DNA of 64,000 nt from Microcoleus sp. AS-A8 (lineage in GTDB: Bacteria > Cyanobacteriota > Cyanobacteriia > Cyanobacteriales > Coleofasciculaceae). Both the position numbers and the translations under genes were made by a program. This document shows, in pieces, positions 47,584 to 54,927 of this stretch (position 1 is its first letter; every line of letters starts with the position of its first letter). The DNA is taken from contig JAMPKV010000012.1 in NCBI GenBank assembly GCA_039962225.1, positions 143,346-207,345 on the forward strand, given 5' to 3'. The notes beneath the pieces are model-generated. The model made no database searches. It saw only the letters and a list, made by a program, of their open reading frames with translations, and had not been told where the DNA came from.

Positions 47584-47812
47584 ACATTCCTGTCAGGAGG
47601 TGAATTAAAAATAGAAGCAAGGAAACTCTAAATACAAAAATCCTTGTTTCCTGAATATTCAGGGATAAGCAACCCAAATATCTCTGTTTCCAAGCACCAA
47701 ATGTAGTCTTAATGCCCGGTAAAAGCCGCTGAAGGGGGATGCATCCAGATGCGAGCGCAATTCAAATTTAAAATCTCTAAAAACTGGGTGTTTTGAATAA
47801 TATGAGTCAAGG

Positions 47813-49606
47813 CTATTCATGGACAGTATTATCTGGCATGATTGCCCCAAAAAGCCTCGCGCCACTTAAGTTTGTACCTCTTAAATTTGCTTTTCTAAGA
47901 TTCGCTTTTTCCAAGTTAGCATCTCTTAAATCTGCCCCAGCAAGGTCAGCAAATGAGAGATTAGCTTCACTCAAATTCGCGGCTTGGAGTAAGATACCAC
48001 AGAGATTTGCTGACACTAAATTAGCTCGGCTCAAATTAACTTTCTCAAGATTTAATCCAACTAAATTGGCTCCCGCCAGGTTAGCACCACTGAAGCTTGT
48101 CCCATAATCAAATTTGGGTTTTGCCTGCTTTAAATTGGCTTGATAAAGGTTGACCGCCGCTAAATTGGCCTGCTGCAAATTGGCATGTTTAAGATTTGCA
48201 CCATTTAAATCGGCTCCAGTCAGATTTGCCCCCTCCAAGTTAGCCTCTTCCAAATTGGCTTCACTCAGGTTGGCCTGAAGCAGTATGGCACTTCCTAAAT
48301 TAGCCTGAGTGAGGTTCGCTTGGCTCAAATTAGCTTCACTCAAGTCAGCCGTTTGCAGGTTCGCCGAAGTCAGGTTTGCCCCTTGCAAATTGGCTCTAGC
48401 GAGGTCTACATCATTCAAATCGGCACCTGCAAAATTAGCATTTTTCAAGCAGGCATGAGGAGCAATTAGGCAAGCACCGGTGGATGCAATGTCAAAACCT
48501 TGGGGAAAAACAGTTGCTCGATTGTAAATCGCTTGTTCGAGATTGGCACCTTGAAAATTTGCTTCTTCTAAATTGGTTTCTATCAGATTGGCTTGGCTTA
48601 AATCGGCTTGACTCAAGTCGGCTTGAGTAAGTATTGATTGCCTCAAATTGGCCTGACTCAGATTGGCCTGACTCAGGTTGGCTCCACTGAGGTTTACTTG
48701 TTGCGATAGATTGGCTTCACTCAGGTTGGTTTTGCTGAGGTTTGCTTTTTCTAAGCTTGTTTCTTTGAGTGTTGCATGGCTGAGGTCGGCCTGTTCTAGG
48801 TTTGCCTCTTTCAGGTTTGTCTGCCATAAATTCGCTTCACTCAGTTGAGCGCCCCTCAGATTAGCACGGCTGAGATTTACCCCACTGAGGTTAGCCTGTG
48901 CGAGTTTCGCTTGACTCAAGTTGGCTTGGCTCAAGTTCAAGTCATAGCTGAGGAATTTTCCGGCTAAATTAATTCTGCTGAGGTTAGCGCCTGTGAAATT
49001 CCGTTTCTGGTCGTTATATTGCCTCAAAAATTCTCCCGTGCCGATCGCTTTTGGCGCGGCGCTGGGCGAAAGCGTCATTTGGGCGGTGTCAGAGGCAATC
49101 TCGTATTCTCGACTCGCTTCAGGCCAAGAATTGGTCTGTTCATCGGCGTCACACTCAGCCTCCTCAAGGTTCACCCATCGATTCGCCAATTCCTCGTCCA
49201 TAACTGGCATCTCAAACGCCTCAATTCCATTCAAGCTCTCATAGGTATCGAAAGTATCAAACGTTTCGCTCCAATCAACGAACGGATGTTGCTCTTGTTG
49301 CCAATCGGGATGTTGCTCTTGTTGCCAATCGGGATATTGCTGCTGTTGCCAATATGTCAGTTTTTCACACAGCTGCGCGATCGCTTCTTGTAAATTTTCC
49401 AGCATCGGCAACTCAGCTCGTGTGTTGAATCGTTCGATCAGACGCTCTAAGTGGCGTTTAACGTTTACTGTATACTTCGCTAAAAGATTCTGCCGCTCTT
49501 CTAAAAGCGAAATCCTCGACACCAAAGATACTAGATCCACTTGGGAGACAGACATATTCATTAATATAGTTTTGGCGACCACAGCTATTTCCATTGTCTT
49601 CATCAA
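47813..49606 (-). CDS. Pentapeptide-repeat protein with an N-terminal helical region
   Basis: 597 residues. The first ~200 residues are helical and polar (ISLLEERQNLLAKYTVNVKR) and include a tandem WQQEQHPD duplication near 95-110 and an acidic segment. From about 205 to 590 the chain is almost entirely pentapeptide repeats of the A(N/D)Lxx type, which fold as a right-handed quadrilateral beta-helix. One interruption lies at about 365-390 (YNRATVFPQGFDIASTGACL). No membrane helix or enzyme motif. Function unknown; such proteins are common in cyanobacteria and mostly uncharacterised. The start is the ATG at 49604-49606, although MNMSVSQVDL about 15 codons in is possible. Confidence 0.87.
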   Translation of the reverse strand: MMKTMEIAVVAKTILMNMSVSQVDLVSLVSRISLLEERQNLLAKYTVNVKRHLERLIERFNTRAELPMLENLQEAIAQLCEKLTYWQQQQYPDWQQEQHPDWQQEQHPFVDWSETFDTFDTYESLNGIEAFEMPVMDEELANRWVNLEEAECDADEQTNSWPEASREYEIASDTAQMTLSPSAAPKAIGTGEFLRQYNDQKRNFTGANLSRINLAGKFLSYDLNLSQANLSQAKLAQANLSGVNLSRANLRGAQLSEANLWQTNLKEANLEQADLSHATLKETSLEKANLSKTNLSEANLSQQVNLSGANLSQANLSQANLRQSILTQADLSQADLSQANLIETNLEEANFQGANLEQAIYNRATVFPQGFDIASTGACLIAPHACLKNANFAGADLNDVDLARANLQGANLTSANLQTADLSEANLSQANLTQANLGSAILLQANLSEANLEEANLEGANLTGADLNGANLKHANLQQANLAAVNLYQANLKQAKPKFDYGTSFSGANLAGANLVGLNLEKVNLSRANLVSANLCGILLQAANLSEANLSFADLAGADLRDANLEKANLRKANLRGTNLSGARLFGAIMPDNTVHE

Positions 49607-49751
49607 GTAAAGCGATCGCCAAAATTCAGCCCATAGCCTTGTAATTAAGCAGCTATTAGGCCGCCGCAGCCACGCTTTGACAAGCTTATAACCTAAGCGC
49701 TAATTCGTTAACTGAGGGATTAATGATTTTTCTCCCCCTCCCCCCATCCCC

Positions 49752-50582
49752 CTATCTCCACCATCGCCCTTCACTCTTCATCCAGGCTTGCGGCTGACGG
49801 AAGTGATAGACATCCTCAATCACCCTCACCCAGCCATCACTGAGAGATTCTAAGAGGCGATCGCCTTTTTCCTTCGTGGCTACTGTCGCATCCCCCATCA
49901 CCCCACTCTGGCTTACATCCCGCGTCACCCAAGCAAACGGTAACTTCCCTTCCATACTCAGCACGCTATCCTCCGGTAAGTCGTGGGGATACTCAGCAAC
50001 GGCTCTTTCCATCTTTACCTGCTCTGGTAAAATCGAGAGCAACAAGCTAGTTTCCCCATCTCCGGCATGGATGCCATCTTGCCATTCCTGCTGCGTGAGT
50101 AATTCTTTGGCTATGTTCGGCACCCGCCAGGTAAACAACGGGAAAACCAGAAAATCCTCATACTTCTGGTGAATGTCTCGTGCTGCAATTTCCATCACCT
50201 GGGGTTGTCCCCCATGAGCGTTCATCAGGACTAACTTCCGAAACCCAGAGCGATATATACTCTCTGCCATTTCCGTTAGCACAGCTAACAGAGTTTGGGC
50301 GCTCAAGGTAATCGTGCCAGGGAAGTGCCAATGCTCATTGGATTTGCCGTAATAAAGGGGAGGTAGTGCATAAGCAGGGACTTTTGGATTGAGTTTTGAT
50401 AAAGCTTTACCCACAACAGCGGCGGCGATCGCAGAATCTACAATAATCGGCAAATGAGGGCCATGTTGTTCAATTGAGCCCACAGGTTGAATAATCACCA
50501 CATTTTCCTTATCTGGCATCGCTTGAATATCAGTCCAAGTTAGATAGGGAAAGAAGCGATCAGGGGGAATAAAGCCGTGCAT
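49752..50582 (-). CDS. Creatininase-family amidohydrolase
   Basis: 276 residues. Creatininase/FAPy-deformylase-type fold with metal-binding residues visible in GSIEQHGPHLPIIVDSAIA (Glu, His, Asp), MNAHGGQPQ (His) and GDGETSLLL (Glu). Family members hydrolyse cyclic amides such as creatinine, or act in riboflavin, F420, mycofactocin and pyrimidine pathways; the substrate cannot be told from sequence. Other hydrolase genes of nitrogen heterocycle type (58823-60172) and an ABC permease lie 8-11 kb upstream on the same strand, but not adjacent. Confidence 0.88.
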   Translation of the reverse strand: MHGFIPPDRFFPYLTWTDIQAMPDKENVVIIQPVGSIEQHGPHLPIIVDSAIAAAVVGKALSKLNPKVPAYALPPLYYGKSNEHWHFPGTITLSAQTLLAVLTEMAESIYRSGFRKLVLMNAHGGQPQVMEIAARDIHQKYEDFLVFPLFTWRVPNIAKELLTQQEWQDGIHAGDGETSLLLSILPEQVKMERAVAEYPHDLPEDSVLSMEGKLPFAWVTRDVSQSGVMGDATVATKEKGDRLLESLSDGWVRVIEDVYHFRQPQAWMKSEGRWWR

Positions 50583-50658
50583 TTTCTATTTCTTTGATGA
50601 TTTTCAACAATTTAATGGAAGGTAATGGATTCGGACTTTATCTAATCCTTCTCTTGTA

Positions 50659-51627
50659 TTAATTTTTAAATAAATAAGGTCGGAGTAAACTTATCACTTG
50701 GTTAGTGCGTTGCTGTACTCCTTGCTCGTTCAAGTGATAACTTGTATCGTAGAACATGGATTTGTTATACATAAAGTCTCTTGGCCTTCCAAGCCTAGGA
50801 ATTCCTTCTTGACGGTAAAAATATTCTAGACTTTTAAAATACTCTTGCTTCTTCTTTTCTTTATAACTTTCAAGCCAAATTGTACCAGGCCACGTCACTA
50901 ATACTTTTATCTGCTGGTTTTCGCACCATTTTATGAAATCTCTAATACTTTTTTTAGAATATTTTGTAACAACCTCAACATCTGCTTCTATAGGTTTTGC
51001 TTGTTCGATCATCTGTTTTTTAATTTCTGTAATATTGGATTTAAGATTACTTGTTTCGTCTCCATATTTATTCAGATTTTGAGATTGATAACCACTTGCT
51101 ATTGGTTGAGGAAGTTTTAATTTTGCCGCGATACCCAGTGCTAGACGTTCATAAGATATCCAAGTAATGAAGTAAGTTTTTCTTGTGAAATCAAGCATGA
51201 GCAAATACTTGGGATCGCGAGAAAATACATAATCAATTAATTGAGCGCTTGGGGCTCCATTATCTTGATATAGCTCGTATTCAAGTGAGAGAAGAACGAT
51301 GTCTCCAGGTTTAACTAAAGAATGGGCACGGTTTAGGATGTAATCAAGCCCCATCCCAGCATAAGTGCCAGCATTGACACAAGGTAATCCAGTTGCTTCG
51401 TCAATCATCTGGCAGCTAATGCCAAAGAGAACATTGGAGCCAGCCACGATAACTAATTTAGGTTTCTTAATAGAATTCGCAATGCTGACTTTTATCTTAT
51501 ATATCTCATCAACCCAGCGAGATGTTTCTGTTGGAGCGCCTATTTGGTAAGATACAGCTAATAGGAAAATAGTACAACCCAGCAGAAATCCCATCAGTAT
51601 TGAGCGCAGATATCTCAAGTATGTCAT
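50659..51627 (-). CDS. SGNH-like partner of an MBOAT acyltransferase
   Basis: About 322 residues from the ATG at 51625-51627; a GTG ten codons upstream would overlap the MBOAT gene. An N-terminal membrane helix (about 5-28) is followed by an exported domain with features of the SGNH/AlgX-AlgJ group: VIVAGSNVLFGISC (nucleophile-block position), PGDIVLLSLEYELY, and near the C-terminus DTSYHLNEQG, the DxxYH block. It probably assists transfer of acyl groups delivered by the MBOAT protein to an extracellular polysaccharide or glycolipid. Starts four bases after the MBOAT stop; co-transcribed. Confidence 0.75.
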   Translation of the reverse strand: MTYLRYLRSILMGFLLGCTIFLLAVSYQIGAPTETSRWVDEIYKIKVSIANSIKKPKLVIVAGSNVLFGISCQMIDEATGLPCVNAGTYAGMGLDYILNRAHSLVKPGDIVLLSLEYELYQDNGAPSAQLIDYVFSRDPKYLLMLDFTRKTYFITWISYERLALGIAAKLKLPQPIASGYQSQNLNKYGDETSNLKSNITEIKKQMIEQAKPIEADVEVVTKYSKKSIRDFIKWCENQQIKVLVTWPGTIWLESYKEKKKQEYFKSLEYFYRQEGIPRLGRPRDFMYNKSMFYDTSYHLNEQGVQQRTNQVISLLRPYLFKN

Positions 51628-51631
51628 TGAA

Positions 51632-53149
51632 CTAGAAATTAAAGTACAAAAACTCACTTTCAGGGGCGCTTAAAAAACTTTTTAAAATCATAAATACCAA
51701 GATTCCAAATATTAATCCTAATTTTTTGGAAGGTCGCCATTGTAGCTTTTGCCAGCCGTTGTTTTCCCAACTAAAAGGAGTCTTTGCTATGGGTTCCGTT
51801 AAAGCTGGATTATATCGTATTAACCACTGTTGAGTGTTAGGCATTAACCAAACCAATAGACAGAAACTCAGCAGAACTTTTCTACCTAACGGTACAACGG
51901 GTATGGGTGATGGTGATAAGGAAAAGCTATTTGCACCGAACATTGTTTTTATCATAGTAATTGCTGCATTGATATTTTCTGCCCTAAAGAAAACCCAGGC
52001 AACTACTACAGCCAAAAATGTCACCAGACAACCCACTCCTCGACTCCACCAGTGACTCTTTTTCAAGTTATGCCCTAGTGATTGTCGAAAGTCATGCCAT
52101 AGATGATTGACGCAAAGATAGGCTCCATGCAACCCACCCCATAAAACAAACGTCCACCCCGCACCATGCCATAAACCACCTAATAGCATGGTAATCATTA
52201 AATTGATATAGCGTCGCAATTTACCTTTGCGATTACCGCCTAGAGGGATGTAAAGATAATCCCGCAGGAAGTTAGAAAGAGTAATGTGCCACCGACGCCA
52301 AAATTCAATGATATTCACGGCTTTGTAAGGCGAATCAAAATTGAGGGGTAACTTAATCCCGAATATTCGGGCAACGCCGATTGCCATATCAGAGTAGCCG
52401 GAAAAATCAAAGTAAAGCTGAAATGAGTAAGCAAGCGCCCCAGTCCACCCCTCGGCAAAGGTGAATGGCACACCATTAGCCGCTGCATTAAAGACTGGCG
52501 TGACATAAGTTGAAATACTGTCAGCTAATAAAACTTTTTTGCTCAACCCTATCCAGAAAATAGTCATGCCTACCGCTAAATCTTCAGGACTAAATCGATA
52601 AATTAACGGATTGGCAAATTGGGGCATAACTTGCCCGTATCGGATAATGGGGCCAGCAATCAATCGCGGAAAGAAGGTAACGAAGAGACAATAGTTAAGG
52701 AATCCGTAGTCTTGTGTTTTTCCTCGGTAAATATCTATCAGGTAGGTCATTTGCTCAAAGGTAAAAAACGAGATACCTAGGGGCAAAATAAGGTTATACA
52801 AGTTAAAGTTTGTATCTAAAATATCATTGGCACTAGAAATAAAGAAATTAGCATATTTAAAATATCCAATGAGCGCCAAGTTGAGCGCAATAGCTAGAGC
52901 CAGAATCCACTTCTTACTCAGGGGCATTGCTCTAGGCTGACTCAAGGCATATCCAACTATATAGTTAAACAGGATTGAGCCGATTAGTAAGCTCAAGTAG
53001 GCAGGATTCCACCAACTGTAGAAGAATAAGGAGGCAGCAATGAGCCATATCATTGCTAGTTTAGGTCTTCCCAACCTACCAATCTGAAAAAAGATAAAAA
53101 CAGTGAGCGGTAGAAACAGAAAGATAAATTGCCAAGAGTTGAATAGCAT
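51632..53149 (-). CDS. MBOAT-family O-acyltransferase (AlgI-like)
   Basis: 505 residues with about eleven membrane helices. AlgI signatures: LPLGISFFTFEQMTYLIDIY, FVTFFPRLIAGPIIRY, EFWRRWHITLSNFLRDYLYI and the catalytic-histidine segment MLLGGLWHGAGWTFVLWGG. It transfers acetyl or other acyl groups across the inner membrane for modification of exopolymers. Paired with the SGNH-like gene immediately downstream. No alginate genes are nearby, so the acceptor is unknown. Confidence 0.93.
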   Translation of the reverse strand: MLFNSWQFIFLFLPLTVFIFFQIGRLGRPKLAMIWLIAASLFFYSWWNPAYLSLLIGSILFNYIVGYALSQPRAMPLSKKWILALAIALNLALIGYFKYANFFISSANDILDTNFNLYNLILPLGISFFTFEQMTYLIDIYRGKTQDYGFLNYCLFVTFFPRLIAGPIIRYGQVMPQFANPLIYRFSPEDLAVGMTIFWIGLSKKVLLADSISTYVTPVFNAAANGVPFTFAEGWTGALAYSFQLYFDFSGYSDMAIGVARIFGIKLPLNFDSPYKAVNIIEFWRRWHITLSNFLRDYLYIPLGGNRKGKLRRYINLMITMLLGGLWHGAGWTFVLWGGLHGAYLCVNHLWHDFRQSLGHNLKKSHWWSRGVGCLVTFLAVVVAWVFFRAENINAAITMIKTMFGANSFSLSPSPIPVVPLGRKVLLSFCLLVWLMPNTQQWLIRYNPALTEPIAKTPFSWENNGWQKLQWRPSKKLGLIFGILVFMILKSFLSAPESEFLYFNF

Positions 53150-53242
53150 GGCACCTCTAGCGAGCGTAAGACTAGTATAATGTTCTGTTTATCAAGACTT
53201 ATCGCTCTAGCAAAGCATCATTTATATTACCGGAACTTCACC

Positions 53243-53384
53243 TTGCGGTACACTATATACAGTACCGTGGGGCACACGGGAATTCACGCTTGTGGAGATT
53301 TGCCCCTCTGTCGGCTGAAGGGAGACTTTCAGCGTTAAGGGATGTCGCTGAAACAAGAATCTCCGTTCTGCGGAGAATGTCAAT
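53243..53384 (+). mobile_element. Right-end remnant of an IS200/IS605-family element (tnpB tail and end hairpin)
   Basis: A plus-strand frame runs to a TAA at 53336-53338 and gives VGHTGIHACGDLPLCRLKGD, the usual divergent C-terminal tail of cyanobacterial TnpB proteins. It is followed by GATGTCGCTGAAACAAGAAT and a hairpin TCTCCG-TTCTG-CGGAGA (53360-53376), then ATGTCAAT. That arrangement is the standard right end of these elements, where the guide (omega) RNA 3' region lies. The rest of tnpB and the left end are absent. Identification rests on memory of the family. Confidence 0.65.
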
Positions 53385-53398
53385 ATAGATTAAGATGC

Positions 53399-53423
53399 AA
53401 AAGGGGTGGACATTGTCCACCCC
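53399..53423 (-). terminator. Terminator-like palindrome past the FAD-oxidase gene
   Basis: GGGGTGGAC-ATT-GTCCACCCC (53403-53423). On the minus strand it is followed by TTTT (plus-strand AAAA at 53399-53402). It lies 10 bases past the stop of the FAD-linked oxidase gene. The palindrome is related to the interspersed repeat at 25550-25570, so it may be a repeat serving as terminator. Confidence 0.7.
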
Positions 53424-53432
53424 GATGTTATA

Positions 53433-54779
53433 TTACCGCTCCAGCCAAGCTCTCATCTTACCGGGATTCAGCAATCCATAAGGGTCAACCTGTTCTTTAA
53501 ACTTTAATTGCTCAACATTAATGGTTTTCATCCCCCCATCTTCCAGGATGTAGGTGTGAGGATTGGCAATTAAAGCTCCCTTTTCTTCGTGATAGTGAAT
53601 GATTTCGTTGAGGCGTTCTTCGCTCGTATAGCGCACCACTTGCAGTCCGCCGGGAATCACTTGCCCATTCGTCCGCAGGAATTCCAAATGCATCAATACC
53701 TCATCACCAAAATGATGATAGAGATGCTCCACTCGCTCTAGGGTAAAAAAGAACGTTTGGAGATAAGTTAGGGAGGGGTCAGCGCTGCGGGCGTGTAAGG
53801 TGGTATGATTCCACGTAAATTCTACTAAGCTGGTTCCCTTACTGGCTTCTTGAGCAGGTTTTTGATAAGTAACTTGACCCCCATACTCTCGAACTAAATC
53901 TTGGAACGGTTCTAGGCAAGACTCGGCAACCATCACTAAGGCACAGTGCTTGCCTTCGGGAAGGTAATTTTTGAGGGCGGTAAAGTAGGAAGGAATTGGC
54001 CATGCATGAATGCTGATCAGCTTCTTCATTAAACCATCGCTATGAGCAAGGGCTTGACCAAATCTTGCCGCCGTCATGAAGTCATCAAAGACGACAATAA
54101 TTTCAGCCCAAGCATAAGCCGGGGCAAGGGGAATTTCTAATTCGGTGATAATGCCATTCGTGCCATAAGCATGATTGACTTTTTGTACGTCATCCCCACG
54201 TAGTTCAATCACACGGGGTTCATCTTCTAGAGTAACGACACGGACAGCGTGAAGATTGCCGCGATCGCGCAATTGCCCATAAGTAATTGAACCAATTCCC
54301 CCACTGCCTCCCCCAATAAACCCGCCAATGCTTGCCGTGCGGTAGGTTGAGGGCACCATCCGCAATTCCCAACCCATCTCGCGTGCCTGTTTATCAAATG
54401 CCGACAGTTTCACCCCAGGTTCCACACAAGCTAATCCGGGTTTAATCCAGCGAATGCCCTGCATCCGCGTGGTATCCAGAATTATGCCACCCTGTAGGGG
54501 GATACACTGCCCATAGTTACCCGTACCTGCCCCTCGCACGGTTAGCGGTATCTGATACTTGACACAGACTGCCGCCACTCGCAGAACTTCTTCCTCATTA
54601 GTGGGACGAACGACTAAATCTGCTCGCTTGTCAGCCAGCTTTTGTTGCAGGACTGGGCTGAAATGGTAATAGTCTAGAGACAATTTGGTAATCTGGGTGC
54701 GATCGCTAATGATTTCGATGCCAGCCAGTTCCGAGGCGATGGCATCCCAATCCACAGGTTTAGGGGTAATCGAGGTCAT
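53433..54779 (-). CDS. FAD-linked oxidase (FAD_binding_4)
   Basis: 448 residues. The PCMH-type FAD-binding domain spans about 35-215: RADLVVRPTNEEEVLRVAAV, LTVRGAGTGNYGQCIPLQGG, GLACVEPGVKLSAFDKQARE, TASIGGFIGGGSGGIGSITY and NHAYGTNGIITELEIPL. The C-terminal substrate domain ends DPYGLLNPGKMRAW, the usual closing motif. Related enzymes are glycolate oxidase GlcD and D-lactate dehydrogenases, but substrate residues differ and no iron-sulfur partner is adjacent. I do not assign a substrate. Start ATG 54777-54779; terminator at 53399-53423. Confidence 0.88.
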   Translation of the reverse strand: MTSITPKPVDWDAIASELAGIEIISDRTQITKLSLDYYHFSPVLQQKLADKRADLVVRPTNEEEVLRVAAVCVKYQIPLTVRGAGTGNYGQCIPLQGGIILDTTRMQGIRWIKPGLACVEPGVKLSAFDKQAREMGWELRMVPSTYRTASIGGFIGGGSGGIGSITYGQLRDRGNLHAVRVVTLEDEPRVIELRGDDVQKVNHAYGTNGIITELEIPLAPAYAWAEIIVVFDDFMTAARFGQALAHSDGLMKKLISIHAWPIPSYFTALKNYLPEGKHCALVMVAESCLEPFQDLVREYGGQVTYQKPAQEASKGTSLVEFTWNHTTLHARSADPSLTYLQTFFFTLERVEHLYHHFGDEVLMHLEFLRTNGQVIPGGLQVVRYTSEERLNEIIHYHEEKGALIANPHTYILEDGGMKTINVEQLKFKEQVDPYGLLNPGKMRAWLER

Positions 54780-54927
54780 TGGATTTTCGATTTTAGATTT
54801 TACATTGTGCCTAGAGAAGACAAACGGGGGGTCGAGAATTTGGGATTTGAGTATCTAGTAACGTTTGTAGTTGGCGCTTGAGCGCTCAAGCGCTAACTAC
54901 GAGCCAAGTTATCTTCGTGCCATCAGT

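Noticed and set aside
47813..49606. Pentapeptide protein as a Qnr-type gyrase protector
   Set aside because: Length, N-terminal helical region and repeat pattern are of the general A(N/D)LXX cyanobacterial type; no topoisomerase context.
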